This document shows positions 52,184-61,928 of a stretch of DNA of 64,000 bases, one piece after another. The position numbers and the translations under genes are program-made. The stretch comes from Bryobacterales bacterium (GTDB lineage Bacteria > Acidobacteriota > Terriglobia > Bryobacterales > Bryobacteraceae). Location: contig JAFAQY010000018.1 of assembly GCA_019261985.1 (NCBI GenBank), forward strand, positions 1 to 64,000, in the 5' to 3' direction. The stretch's first letter is position 1, and the number at the start of each line of letters is the position of its first letter. The notes under the pieces are model-generated. The model had not been told where the DNA came from and made no database searches. It saw only the letters and a program-made list of their open reading frames with translations.

Positions 52184-53401
52184 TTAGACGATCTCCTCCC
52201 GCTCCGGGTCCCAGCGCAGCGTGCGTCCGGTGCGGTAGCTATCGACGGCCATGCGGCAGGCGATGGATACGCGGTAGCCTACCTCGAAAGGACAGTTCGG
52301 TTCTTTGCCGGAACGAATGCAGTCGAAGAAATTTTCCATGTGCGCGTGCGGGACGTGCGCGGAGCGGCCCGTCATTTCCCCGGCTTGCGGACGATTGATC
52401 TTCTGCGGGACATAGCGCACCTGACTCGCGCGCGAAATGGTTCCGTGCGTGCCCAGCACCTCCTCGCCCGCGCCGAGCTGGCTGTTACCGAATCCAGACA
52501 CCCAGCTAATCAAAATTTCCTCAGGCTGCTGGAGCGTGACGCTCATCGTATCCGGAACCTCGCGGCCATCCTTCCACAAATAAATGCCGCCCTTCATGGA
52601 CACCCCCGCGGAAATCTCCAGCCGCAGAGCTTTGTACCAGAAGGCGAGCTGTTGGCTCATCCCCTCGAAAACGTTGCCGCCCGAAGTTTCCCAAAAATAT
52701 CGCCAGTGAATATAACGATTCGCATCGAAGGAGCGGCGGCCAGTATCGCCCAGGAAATTTTCCCAGGCAATGTTCCGGGAATTAACATCCGGACCCAGCA
52801 GCGCGGTTCTGGACCAGGGCGCTTTATTGCCCGGGGTGTTGCGATGCATCTGCATCGTGATCGCGGTAATGTTGCCGAGGCGTTCGGAGTCGGACAGAAA
52901 CTGCCGTACGTCGCCCATGTGGCCGAAAGAGCAAGCCTGGTGGCCGATCTGAACGGTCCGCTTCGAGCCATAGCGCTGATACGCAGCGCGCATCTTCTTC
53001 GCGTGATCCAGCGAAAACGCCATCACGCGCTCCTGATAAACGTGCTTACCGGCATCGAGCGCGTCCACGAACTGCGCGGCGTGCAAATGCGGCGGAGTAG
53101 CGATTACGACCGCATCGATCGACTTATCTTCGAGCAGTTTCCGGTAGTCGGAGGTAACCGTAGCCGTCGGAACCGCGCCCTGCGCGCGCTCCAGCCGCCT
53201 GGAAAAAATATCGGCGAACGCAGCGATTTCCGTGTTCGGGCAAGCGCGAATTTGAGGAACCAGTTCCATGCCCCGGTCGCCGGCGCCAATGATGCCGACA
53301 CGAATGCGGGTGGTCGCGGCCAGCACTTCAGCCGGTCCGGCGGCAAGAGTGCCCGCGAGTCCGGTTGCGACTTTACCGATAAAATGACGCCGGGAATCCA
53401 T
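52184..53401 (-). CDS. Gfo/Idh/MocA-family oxidoreductase, Tat-exported
   Basis: 405 residues from ATG 53401. N-terminal [20 protein letters not shown] is a twin-arginine signal, so the protein is exported folded. The Rossmann part has [14 protein letters not shown] and [15 protein letters not shown]. The usual EKPM motif is changed: HVYQERVMA keeps the glutamate but has Arg-Val for Lys-Pro. [18 protein letters not shown] and [18 protein letters not shown] are typical of exported acidobacterial/planctomycetal members acting on sugars. The catalytic lysine may be replaced by arginine, so activity could differ. Confidence 0.82.
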   Translation of the reverse strand: MDSRRHFIGKVATGLAGTLAAGPAEVLAATTRIRVGIIGAGDRGMELVPQIRACPNTEIAAFADIFSRRLERAQGAVPTATVTSDYRKLLEDKSIDAVVIATPPHLHAAQFVDALDAGKHVYQERVMAFSLDHAKKMRAAYQRYGSKRTVQIGHQACSFGHMGDVRQFLSDSERLGNITAITMQMHRNTPGNKAPWSRTALLGPDVNSRNIAWENFLGDTGRRSFDANRYIHWRYFWETSGGNVFEGMSQQLAFWYKALRLEISAGVSMKGGIYLWKDGREVPDTMSVTLQQPEEILISWVSGFGNSQLGAGEEVLGTHGTISRASQVRYVPQKINRPQAGEMTGRSAHVPHAHMENFFDCIRSGKEPNCPFEVGYRVSIACRMAVDSYRTGRTLRWDPEREEIV

Positions 53402-53507
53402 AATGCTTCTTATTTCGAGTGTATCAATGAAAGTAGGACAACAGTTCACGCTGACCCGGCAAGCTTTTTTACGCTAATCCACCATGCGCGATTGATAAAA
53501 TCGAAGC

Positions 53508-53954
53508 GTGCCCTACCCCGAACCGTTCATTGCCCCGATGCGGGCCGATTTGACTCGTTATGGCGTGGAAGAAGCCAGAACTCCCGCCGATGTGGACCGT
53601 CTGATAGCGCCTGAAAACGGCACGGTAATGATGATCGTGAATTCGGTTTGCGGATGCGCGGCAGGGAAGGCTCGGCCGGCGGTCGGCATGGCGTTGGAGC
53701 ATCCTTTGCGTCCGGCGAAAGTCGGGACCGTATTCGCGGGAGCAGATGAACAGGCCGTCGCGCGCCTGCGCGCAATTCTTTCGCAGTATCCACCCTCTTC
53801 GCCTTCGATAGCGCTCTTTCGCGACGGGCAGCCGATCCACATGATTCATCGCCGCGATATCGAAGTGCGCGATGCATTCGCCGTTGCCGAACTGCTGAAG
53901 GAAGCCTTCGAGAAATACTATCAGCCCAGTCTCACTCCAGGCGGCCGAACTTAA
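53508..53954 (+). CDS. BrxA/BrxB-family bacilliredoxin (YphP/YqiW)
   Basis: A 148-residue thioredoxin-fold protein with the family motif NSVCGCAAGKARPAVG (CGC active site). Further features are GTVFAGADEQAVARLRAIL and SIALFRDGQPIHMIHRRDIE. Bacilliredoxins remove bacillithiol from mixed disulfides. They are also present in Acidobacteria without a known bacillithiol role. GTG start at 53508; length normal. Divergent from the Gfo/Idh gene. Confidence 0.88.
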   Translation: MPYPEPFIAPMRADLTRYGVEEARTPADVDRLIAPENGTVMMIVNSVCGCAAGKARPAVGMALEHPLRPAKVGTVFAGADEQAVARLRAILSQYPPSSPSIALFRDGQPIHMIHRRDIEVRDAFAVAELLKEAFEKYYQPSLTPGGRT

Positions 53955-53963
53955 AATTTCCGC

Positions 53964-55277
53964 ATGGCGAAGATCGACTGGGCCGAAACCCTGCGAGCGC
54001 TTCGATCGCGGAATTACCGCCTGTTTTTTACGGGTCAGACCGTTTCGCTCATCGGCACATGGATGACGCGAATCGCGACCAGCTGGCTGGTATACCGGCT
54101 GACCGACTCGGCGCTGTTGCTCGGCTTAACCGGGTTCGCCGGGCAGATCCCCGCGTTTTTTCTGGCGCCCATTGCAGGGGTTTGGCTGGACCGCTGGGAC
54201 AAGCACCGCACGCTCGTCGCGACACAGGTGTTGGCGATGCTCCAGTCGCTGGCGCTGGCCTATCTCGCATTCACCGGCATCATCAATATCTGGTGGATTA
54301 CTTTCCTTGTGTTGGCGCAGGGAACGATCAACGCCTTCGATATGCCCGCGCGGCAGTCGTTTGTGATCGAAATGATAGAGCGACGCGCCGACCTCAGCAA
54401 TGCGATCGCTTTGAACTCGTCGATGGTGAATGGAACCCGTCTGATCGGACCTGCCATAGCCGGCATGGTGATTGCCGCGGTCGGGGAAGCCTGGTGCTTT
54501 CTGATCGACGGCATCAGCTATATCGCCGTGATCGTTTCCCTGCTCGCCATGCGGATTGAAAGGAACGCGACTCAGCGCCCGAAAAAGCGGGTCTGGGATG
54601 AGATGGTCGAGGGGTGGAGGTATGTCACCGGCTCGCCCGCGATTCGCAGCATTCTGCTGGTCCTCGCGCTGGTGAGTATTGTCGGCATGCCTTACACGGT
54701 GCTGGTTCCGATTATGGCGGGCAATGTCCTGCATGGCGGGGCGCACACAATGGGATTTTTGATGGGCATGTCGGGAGTCGGAGCGCTCGCCAGCGCGTTT
54801 TCTCTAGCGCTGCGAAAAACGGTCATCGGGCTTGGCCGCATGATTTGGATCTCGGCCGCGGCCTTCGGCGTGGGACTGATCGTGTTCGGCCTTTCGCGGT
54901 GGGTTTGGCTGTCGATGCTGATGATGATCGCCACCGGATTTGGAATGATGCAGCAGATGGCGGCGAGCAACACGATTCTTCAAACCATCGTGCAGGACGA
55001 TAAGCGCGGCCGCGTCATGTCGTTCTATACTTTCGCGATCCTGGGCGTGACGCCCATCGGCAGCCTCTTCGCCGGCGCGCTTGCCTCGCGTTTCGGCGCG
55101 CCCACGACATTGGTGCTCGGCGGCATCTGCTGCGCCGCGGGCGCGCTATGGTTCTACCGCAAACTCCCGGAGATCCGGCGTATTGTACGCCCGATTTATA
55201 TTGAGCTCGGGATCATTCCAGAAGTCGCCGAGGGCATACGGAGCGCCGCGGCGTTGCAAACTCCGCCTGAAGGTTAA
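53964..55277 (+). CDS. MFS transporter (EntS-like exporter family)
   Basis: A 437-residue MFS protein with 12 hydrophobic segments. The N-terminal LRSRNYRLFFTGQTVSLIGTWM is typical of the DUF894/EntS branch. The loop 2-3 motif reads LAPIAGVWLDRWDKHR and the central PARQSFVIEMIERRADLSNAI. SMLMMIATGFGMMQQMAASNTILQ and VMSFYTFAILGVTPIGS complete the second half. These transporters export siderophores or drugs; substrate not determined. It follows the bacilliredoxin by 9 bp, likely co-transcribed. Confidence 0.85.
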   Translation: MAKIDWAETLRALRSRNYRLFFTGQTVSLIGTWMTRIATSWLVYRLTDSALLLGLTGFAGQIPAFFLAPIAGVWLDRWDKHRTLVATQVLAMLQSLALAYLAFTGIINIWWITFLVLAQGTINAFDMPARQSFVIEMIERRADLSNAIALNSSMVNGTRLIGPAIAGMVIAAVGEAWCFLIDGISYIAVIVSLLAMRIERNATQRPKKRVWDEMVEGWRYVTGSPAIRSILLVLALVSIVGMPYTVLVPIMAGNVLHGGAHTMGFLMGMSGVGALASAFSLALRKTVIGLGRMIWISAAAFGVGLIVFGLSRWVWLSMLMMIATGFGMMQQMAASNTILQTIVQDDKRGRVMSFYTFAILGVTPIGSLFAGALASRFGAPTTLVLGGICCAAGALWFYRKLPEIRRIVRPIYIELGIIPEVAEGIRSAAALQTPPEG

Positions 55278-55309
55278 TGCATTCCAGGCCGCCGCAAGCG
55301 GCCCAGTCC

Positions 55310-58300
55310 CTAAACCCGCGCTACCGGCTGCTCCCTCTCCAACCCCAGATGCTGCTGGCAGAAATACTCGAAGCGGATGCCGAAGGTGCGGCGGGTCTGA
55401 CGCCAGGCAACGCGGAATCTGGGGCTCCTGGCCCACATCGTGAACAGCATTGCCCAGCCGCGATTGTCCGGATGGTCCCAAAAATCGTCGAGCCGTAGAT
55501 CGAGAAATACATTCTCCATAAGTTGAACCAGTTCCAAACAGGCGGCGAGTTCTTCGTGTGTCGGCGGGATGCAGCGTTCCGGCCCGAGTCGATCGGATGA
55601 CAGTTCGCTGAGGAGCGGGAGGAGCTGCGAGGAATTTCGAAAGCGCTCCCAAATTTGGTCCAGCAGGGCCGTATGCTTCACAAACGTATCGCTGCTGAAG
55701 CCGGCGGGCGTCCACAAATCGTAAAGCTTCCCGGCGATCTCCATTAGACTGGCCCCAGCCTCGGCATCTCGAAACGCAAGCGAGGCGATATGATGGCCCA
55801 GCCGGCGATAGCTCTCGAATTGATCTTCCGTGAAGAACTGATCGCTTGTGCTCTGGTGGGGAAAGTCGGGATGCGCCGCGCGATATTGTTCGATATCACT
55901 GTCTTCATCGCCGGTGATGGATGCTTTCAAATAAATCAAATAACCGAGGCTTCCGTTGCTATAGGCAATGCGGCCGACAGCGCAATGCGCACGGCTTTTT
56001 CCATTCGGCTGTTTACGGATTGACCCCACATCAATGTCGATTTTCGCGCCAAAATCCGTTTCGCAGATCCGGATCACGTTGCCCAGACTGCCGAAGTTGA
56101 GATCGGAGTCGCATTCCCCGTCCGCTGCAATAATCACTTTCACCCTGCGGCGGATCAATTCGTAAATCGCCAGGTTTTCGAAATGCCCGCCATCTGAAAT
56201 GTTCACGTATTTCGACTTCTCGTCAGCCAGGCCAAGGAACTCCTGCACCAGGTAGAGAATGCTAACAGGCGAGAATGCCTCGCGCCATTTCTTCAAGCCG
56301 GGATTCGGGAACCACCATGCCAGGCGCACATTGAACATCGTTAACAGAATTGAGACCAGAGGCGAGGTGTTGTAGCCCATATTCGGGCTCGCAGCGGCTC
56401 CGGAAATCGAAATCGCCTGACCCAAGGTGACGCCCGAGCCTTCGGACTCGTCTACGGGCATGTATCCCACCATGGAGCGCTCCGAGCCTGCGCTGAGCGG
56501 AGTTATCGTAAACGATCCACTTTGGCGTGTTTTGACGCTCAAATCCGAGCTTCCGCCCAGATTGAGCGCGCAGTTTACGATGGGGAACGGTCCGCGAAAC
56601 GGATCGTCGGGATAATCCGGCGAGTTAAATTGCAGCTCCGTCATCCGAAGGTCGTCTTTTTCATCGAAACCGGTGAAACGATCCGGGCGGCGCGACCCGG
56701 GCCTCCAGCGCGTTGCGCCCAGATAGCACCGCACCAGGCGGTTCCGGTAGAACTGGTTTAGACCAAAAATATTCAAGTTGAATCGCCAGGAAAAAAGCGC
56801 AGCGATGGATGCAAGTGCTACCAACGTAACTGCCATGGCGCGAATGCGAACGGCGCCATTTCCCACTGTGGCGAGCAGAAGCAGATTGAGGTCGCCCCAC
56901 CAGGAACTGCTTTGATCCAGCCAGACTTGCACGAGAAGCAAGTGCAGCACGCTTGACAGGATCACAACCGATCCGGCGATAAACACAAGTCCGCCGATTC
57001 TAGCCACCCATTCCAGCACCGGGGAAGAGCTTGTGCCGTTACCCTTGGTTTTGCCGCTGTGGCCGGATAGCAGACCGGCTAAAGTAGAGGCCGCCCATCC
57101 GCCCAGCGCGCCCCATTTAAGCTTCGGCAAATCTCTCCAAAGATGGTCCATCCAAGTGAAGCCGAACACTCCGGCTAGATTCAGCGCCAAAAAACCCGCG
57201 CCGGAGATCGCCAACCATGCGCCGTAGCGCGTCCACCATTCGCGTCTCCAGTCTTCGGAATTGTGTCCAATGATGCCGATGAAAATCACTACGGCGATCG
57301 TGACCGCGAACACCACCAGCGGCGGACCGAAAACATACGCGTACCATTCAAATTCGGACCGGCCGGAAACCGTCCAAACATCGAACAGATAACGAACACC
57401 GCACAAACACAGATAGATTACGCCAGTGCTCAAAGCCGCGGCGCCCGCCGAGCCCGCCCATCTCCGTAAGCGGGCGATACCCGACTGCGGTTCGTCTCGG
57501 CGGTCCGTAGAAACGAGCGCGAATGCGAACATGCAGACCAGCAGAGCCAGCCCCACATAAACCGGCCAATTTACAAAATCATTTTTTAAAATGTGCGCGA
57601 AAGTTTCGGTTTGAAAGCTTCTGCCCCACAGCAGCGCCGCGCTGAAGAACGCTCCCATCCAGGCCAGCACGACCGCGAAGCCGTGCTGCTTCGGCCTGCC
57701 CGTCATTGGATTCTTCAGGTTGTGCCGGATCAGAATCGCGAGAGCGATAAATCCGGCGACGAGCGCCTTATCCGCCCCATTTGCGATCCCGGGCAGCGAA
57801 ATCCAATCAAATACGGTTTTGAAGAGCATCGCCGCCACGAATAACGTCCACAGACAGGCAATCGTAGTTAACTGGATGAGGGCCGCGTTTCGAATCCACG
57901 TACCCCACACTACCCAGGTATCCGCGCTCAAAAAACCCGACCTCGGCGCCAGATACTTGGAATAATCCCGGAGATGGCAGATGGACTCGTCCCAACTCGT
58001 CATCCGGCTAAGAAAATAGCGCGTGCGGCGAACGTTGCCGAGCAGCCATGATCCTATATAGCCGCCGCCCGAGACGGTTGAAAGATAATCGGCCTGCCGC
58101 AGCAGATCCAATTCCTTTAACCGCTGCAAAACGCCCAGCGCGAAGGTGGCGCTGCGGATCCCACCTCCAGATACCGCAATGCCGACGAGATTCTCCTCAT
58201 ATTCGCCTGTCCGAACGCGCTCGCTCCAATAGTCCCGAGAAGTCTTTCCCCACCACTCGGGGGCGGCTTTCGGAGCACCATCCAGTGTGACAAAACGTTC

Positions 58301-59401
58301 GCCTCTTTGCGACCCGACCTCCGCAATTTCGGCATCCCGGACCGCACGCCAATCCGCGCTGCGGGACACGCGATCCGTAATCACCTTGGCGTTCCTTTTC
58401 TCGTTATATTCGGCCATCTCGACAGCGTTCTGAATCAACTCGCAAGCGTAGTTGAAAGCCGCGCACAGCACGTCGTCGATACGGGCAATTTCTTCTTTTT
58501 TGTACTGGCCGGGCGCGACTTGCGGAAGGTAGTGGAGCCAGGAGCGGCCTGAATAGCTCACGCAGCCTTGGGGTGAAACTTCGGCCCGGAGAAGGCGGGC
58601 GAGCCAGTAAAGGTCGGCCACGCCACAGCGAGCTGTCAGGGGGTTGCGCGCATGCCAGGCTCCCTCCTTCCGGTTCTTCTCGGGGTTCAGCCAGTCGTCA
58701 ACGAATTTGCCCCGGCGGCTCCGTTCAATATCGACGTAGAAATCGAACCGTTGACGCGCCCACTCGTACATACCGCGGGCAACGTAGTTGAAATGTCTCT
58801 CCTCCTCGTCGTCCGCGCCGGCCAGTAACCTGCGCAGCCAAAGGTCGAACCGTTGCACTTTCTCCGGGTTGGACACGCACTCGTCCAGGAATTTGAGCGC
58901 CTCAGCCGCTGCTGGCGAGGTCTGCAGCCGGAGAAACTGTTCGACATGGCCGTGTCTCTCTGCGGCTTCAGTTTCGGGCTCGCAATCCGGGGGCGGGGGC
59001 AATCCCACCGGCCGTTGGTTCCATCGCAAGTCAGTTTGTATCGGGAGCGGATCGCAAGGATTGTCAAACCGTCCGGCAGCAAACCGGATTTTGAAATATA
59101 AATACGAGTCCAGATAATGCCCGAACGCCGGAGACTCGAAAATTACGCTCCTGAATTCTTTACAAATAATCTTGATATCGTGCGCGGCGCGCTGCTGCAC
59201 ATCACCCAACGCGGCTTCGGCTTGCAGCTCGAGCCTCCCCATCGCCTCCAATTCGTCATCCAGGTTCTGCCGCATCTTTATAGCTTCGGAAGACACCAGC
59301 CCGCCGTCGCGATGAAACCAAAGCAGCGGTTTCCGCTTTTCTTCCGCCATATGGTTTAGGTCCCACAGCGCGGGCCACCGGTGCGCAAATTCGTTCGGCA
59401 T
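55310..59401 (-). CDS. Giant membrane patatin-like phospholipase (1363 aa)
   Basis: The catalytic elements of a patatin are split by a membrane domain. The oxyanion loop SGGGIRSATFALG is at 411-417, the nucleophile S444 is in STVSGGGYIGSW, and the catalytic Asp D1070 is in ISDGGHFENL. Between them (about 500-900) lie roughly ten hydrophobic helices (for example LIQLTTIACLWTLFVAAMLF and FGPPLVVFAVTIAVVIFIG). About 400 soluble residues precede the oxyanion loop. The C-terminus has QFFTEDQFESYRRLGHHIAS. Patatins hydrolyse acyl lipids by a Ser-Asp dyad. A membrane-embedded lipase or toxin-like effector is possible; no secretion system genes are adjacent. Confidence 0.8.
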   Translation of the reverse strand: MPNEFAHRWPALWDLNHMAEEKRKPLLWFHRDGGLVSSEAIKMRQNLDDELEAMGRLELQAEAALGDVQQRAAHDIKIICKEFRSVIFESPAFGHYLDSYLYFKIRFAAGRFDNPCDPLPIQTDLRWNQRPVGLPPPPDCEPETEAAERHGHVEQFLRLQTSPAAAEALKFLDECVSNPEKVQRFDLWLRRLLAGADDEEERHFNYVARGMYEWARQRFDFYVDIERSRRGKFVDDWLNPEKNRKEGAWHARNPLTARCGVADLYWLARLLRAEVSPQGCVSYSGRSWLHYLPQVAPGQYKKEEIARIDDVLCAAFNYACELIQNAVEMAEYNEKRNAKVITDRVSRSADWRAVRDAEIAEVGSQRGERFVTLDGAPKAAPEWWGKTSRDYWSERVRTGEYEENLVGIAVSGGGIRSATFALGVLQRLKELDLLRQADYLSTVSGGGYIGSWLLGNVRRTRYFLSRMTSWDESICHLRDYSKYLAPRSGFLSADTWVVWGTWIRNAALIQLTTIACLWTLFVAAMLFKTVFDWISLPGIANGADKALVAGFIALAILIRHNLKNPMTGRPKQHGFAVVLAWMGAFFSAALLWGRSFQTETFAHILKNDFVNWPVYVGLALLVCMFAFALVSTDRRDEPQSGIARLRRWAGSAGAAALSTGVIYLCLCGVRYLFDVWTVSGRSEFEWYAYVFGPPLVVFAVTIAVVIFIGIIGHNSEDWRREWWTRYGAWLAISGAGFLALNLAGVFGFTWMDHLWRDLPKLKWGALGGWAASTLAGLLSGHSGKTKGNGTSSSPVLEWVARIGGLVFIAGSVVILSSVLHLLLVQVWLDQSSSWWGDLNLLLLATVGNGAVRIRAMAVTLVALASIAALFSWRFNLNIFGLNQFYRNRLVRCYLGATRWRPGSRRPDRFTGFDEKDDLRMTELQFNSPDYPDDPFRGPFPIVNCALNLGGSSDLSVKTRQSGSFTITPLSAGSERSMVGYMPVDESEGSGVTLGQAISISGAAASPNMGYNTSPLVSILLTMFNVRLAWWFPNPGLKKWREAFSPVSILYLVQEFLGLADEKSKYVNISDGGHFENLAIYELIRRRVKVIIAADGECDSDLNFGSLGNVIRICETDFGAKIDIDVGSIRKQPNGKSRAHCAVGRIAYSNGSLGYLIYLKASITGDEDSDIEQYRAAHPDFPHQSTSDQFFTEDQFESYRRLGHHIASLAFRDAEAGASLMEIAGKLYDLWTPAGFSSDTFVKHTALLDQIWERFRNSSQLLPLLSELSSDRLGPERCIPPTHEELAACLELVQLMENVFLDLRLDDFWDHPDNRGWAMLFTMWARSPRFRVAWRQTRRTFGIRFEYFCQQHLGLEREQPVARV

Positions 59402-59486
59402 AGAAATTCCTTAGCTTAAACCTGGTTTTCCGAACCACTCAACAGGATTAAGCGATTATATCGGCAGAATCCCGCCATCGAGCTTG

Positions 59487-59849
59487 TTACGAGCGGGCGG
59501 CGAATGTCTTGAACGACTGCAGTCCTTCCGCCGTGAGCCGCTTCAACTCCTGGAACAACGGCGGGTCGACCGTCTTAAAGTTGAAGCACGCCTTACCCTG
59601 CATTCTTCGTTTGAGTTCCGGGGAGATCGTCGCGTTCAGTTTCGGGTTCATGTAAAGCGGCATCAGGTGAAAGCTGACGTAGGCTTTACCCGCCTTCACC
59701 TCGCCGAAGAAGATGGGCTTGCCGCGATACACGAGCTTCGATTCCAAGGCGTAACGGTCCGCGGTGTCCGCGACCACCGTCATCCGGTTTTCGTAGTCAG
59801 TCAGTATGTCTTTTAGCGCGGAAAAGACGGGTTCAAAGTCCGGGCGCAT
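59487..59849 (-). CDS. Conserved hypothetical protein, DUF1801-like
   Basis: The 120-residue protein (MRPDFEPVFSALKDILTDYEN start) includes KPIFFGEVKAGKAYVSFHLMPLY and a basic helix ISPELKRRMQGKACFNFKTV. The helix-strand order resembles the small DUF1801/YdhG-type fold, of unknown function. It is divergent from yebC with 131 bp between the starts. Confidence 0.55.
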   Translation of the reverse strand: MRPDFEPVFSALKDILTDYENRMTVVADTADRYALESKLVYRGKPIFFGEVKAGKAYVSFHLMPLYMNPKLNATISPELKRRMQGKACFNFKTVDPPLFQELKRLTAEGLQSFKTFAARS

Positions 59850-59980
59850 TGCGCCATTCTACTGAATGCGCTAAAAGGCCGCAGCGGGTTCTGGCCGAGG
59901 TAAAACCCACCCCTCCCACACCCATCTGCTATCCTCATTATTTAGGGCTAGCCCGTAGTCTCTCAACGTCAGAGGTCCGT

Positions 59981-60727
59981 ATGTCCGGTCATTCCAAGTG
60001 GGCAACAATTAAACACAAAAAGGCCGCGCTCGACGCCAAGCGAGGTAAAGCGTTTACACGCCTGATTAAAGAAATTATGATTGCCGCGCGCAGCGGCGGC
60101 GATCCCGATGCCAATGCGCGTCTTCGCACCGCCATCACCGCGGCGAAAGCCGTCAGCATGCCGGCCGACAACATTAAACGCGCCATCCTGCGCGGCACCG
60201 GCGAACTCGAAGGCGGCCAGATCGACGAGATCACGTTCGAAGGTTACGGGCCGGGCGGCGCTGCCGTCCTGGTTTCCGTCGCAACCGATAACCGCAACCG
60301 CACCGTAAGCGAGATCCGGCACGTTTTTTCGAAGAACAACGGAAATCTTGGTGAACAAGGCAGCGTCTCGTGGATGTTTGAACGCAAAAGCCAGATCCTG
60401 ATCGAAAACGACAAGGCGTCCGAAGATCAGCTCATGAACTTAGTGCTGGATGCGGGAACTGAAGACCTGCGCAATGACGGCACGAACTGGGAAGTCATTT
60501 CGGCTCCCGAATCTCACGAAGCCGTCCTCAACGCGATTCAGAAAGCCGGCATTCCGACTATCTCCGCCGAAATCGCCATGGTTCCGAAGAATCTGGTAAA
60601 GCTCGAGGGCAAGAACGCCAGCAATATGCTGAAGCTGAGCGAGGCCCTGGAGGAACACGACGACGTCCAAAACGTCTACTCCAATTTCGATATAGACGAA
60701 AAAGAGATGGAGGCTCTGGCGTCGTAA
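59981..60727 (+). CDS. yebC: YebC/PmpR-family transcriptional/translation regulator
   Basis: 248 residues starting [21 protein letters not shown], the invariant N-terminus. [33 protein letters not shown] and [20 protein letters not shown] follow. The length is standard. Recent work on the family implicates it in resolving ribosome stalls at polyproline; older work in transcription control. Pairing with ruvC downstream (20 bp) is widely conserved. The upstream frame to 59849 lacks family character. Confidence 0.95.
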   Translation: MSGHSKWATIKHKKAALDAKRGKAFTRLIKEIMIAARSGGDPDANARLRTAITAAKAVSMPADNIKRAILRGTGELEGGQIDEITFEGYGPGGAAVLVSVATDNRNRTVSEIRHVFSKNNGNLGEQGSVSWMFERKSQILIENDKASEDQLMNLVLDAGTEDLRNDGTNWEVISAPESHEAVLNAIQKAGIPTISAEIAMVPKNLVKLEGKNASNMLKLSEALEEHDDVQNVYSNFDIDEKEMEALAS

Positions 60728-60747
60728 TAGCCGGGCAAAAATCCCAC

Positions 60748-61251
60748 GTGCGTGTTCTCGGAATCGACTGCGGAACGGAGCGCACCGGATGGGGCGTTAT
60801 CTTAAGCGACGGGCGCAGGCATCGTGTGCTTGGGCATGGCGTGATCCGGACATCGCCCCGCGAATCTTTGGAAGTTCGGCTTCGTACTATCGCGAAGGCG
60901 CTGCGCGACGTGCTGGCGGAACACCGGCCGGATGCGGCCGCGGTGGAAGAAGTATTTTATTCGCAAAACGTCAACACGGCGCTGAAACTCGCGCACGTGC
61001 GCGGTGTCGCGCTGCTGGCGATCGCGGAGGCCCAGGTCACGCTAGGTGAATATTCGCCGTTGGAAGTAAAAACCAGCGTCGTCGGCTACGGCCGCGCCGA
61101 GAAGCATCAAGTCGGCCGCATGGTGCGCGTCCTCACGGGCTTGAATCAAGAACTGGAAACTGAGGACGTGTCGGATGCGCTAGCGGTAGCAATTTGCCAT
61201 GCAACAGCGTGCAGCCAGCCCGCAAAACGCGCAGTAGGGGTGCTCCATTGA
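60748..61251 (+). CDS. ruvC: Crossover junction endodeoxyribonuclease RuvC
   Basis: The 167-residue resolvase has the RuvC acidic residues: D7 in [14 protein letters not shown] in [21 protein letters not shown], and the last pair in [16 protein letters not shown]. It cuts Holliday junctions with RuvAB. GTG start at 60748. The TGA overlaps the next ATG by one base (TGATG), so the following secreted protein gene is coupled. ruvA and ruvB are not in the window. Confidence 0.94.
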   Translation: MRVLGIDCGTERTGWGVILSDGRRHRVLGHGVIRTSPRESLEVRLRTIAKALRDVLAEHRPDAAAVEEVFYSQNVNTALKLAHVRGVALLAIAEAQVTLGEYSPLEVKTSVVGYGRAEKHQVGRMVRVLTGLNQELETEDVSDALAVAICHATACSQPAKRAVGVLH

Positions 61252-61928
61252 TGAAGCAGAGTGTGTGGGGCAGGTTGCAAACCTGCGGCGGGTTGCCAAC
61301 CCGCCTGGCGTTGTTTTCTCTCCTGCTAGGGTTAGCCCCCCTCCTGCAAGCGCAATCCAACCCGCGTGTCCTCTACACCAAATCCTTCCCCGGCTCCGTC
61401 CCCGCCTACGTTGCGATCACGATCGACTCGAACGGCGTGACAACGTACAACGAAAGCAAAGACGAGGATAACGCCGAGAAGCTGCAACTCGAACGCGACG
61501 TCACCGCCTCCATCTTCGATCTCGCAACTCGGCTCGATTATTTCAAGCACGCGCTCGAGAGCGGGCTAAAGGTGGCGAACCTCGGCGCGAAAACCTACCG
61601 CTGGGAAGCCGGCGCCGATACGCACGAAGTCACGTTCAATTTTTCTCAGGACGAAAACGCAAAGCTGCTGCAGGATTGGTTCGAGCGCATCACCGACAGC
61701 GAGCGCGCCTACCTCGAGCTTGACCGCGCCGCTAAGCACGACCGCCTGGGAGTACATCAGGCCATGCTCCAGATTGTGAACTTGTGGGACAACAAGCGGC
61801 TGGTCGGGACCCAGCAGATGCTGCCGCTGCTCGACCGCGTGGCCAAGAATGAAGCCTTCATCAACATGGCCAGGGAGCGCGCGGCCGCCGTCGCCGCGGC
61901 TATCCGGGCCAAATCGAAAGCGGAATGA
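61251..61928 (+). CDS. Secreted conserved protein of unknown function
   Basis: 225 residues. The N-terminal part [20 protein letters not shown] comes from a GGTTGCCAACC repeat (61261-61304) that supplies the basic start of a signal peptide continuing LFSLLLGLAPLLQAQ. The mature part (VLYTKSFPGSVPAYVAITID, DVTASIFDLATRLDYFKHAL) has no known domain. No other good start lies inside. One-base overlap with ruvC and four-base overlap with the thioredoxin-like gene place it in a coupled operon. Confidence 0.7.
   Translation: MKQSVWGRLQTCGGLPTRLALFSLLLGLAPLLQAQSNPRVLYTKSFPGSVPAYVAITIDSNGVTTYNESKDEDNAEKLQLERDVTASIFDLATRLDYFKHALESGLKVANLGAKTYRWEAGADTHEVTFNFSQDENAKLLQDWFERITDSERAYLELDRAAKHDRLGVHQAMLQIVNLWDNKRLVGTQQMLPLLDRVAKNEAFINMARERAAAVAAAIRAKSKAE
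61261..61304. repeat. GGTTGCCAACC repeat, left-half copy inside a coding region
   Basis: GTGTGGGGCAGGTTGCAAAC then CTGCGGCGGGTTGCCAACCCGCC. It lies in the 5' coding region of 61251-61928. Confidence 0.8.
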
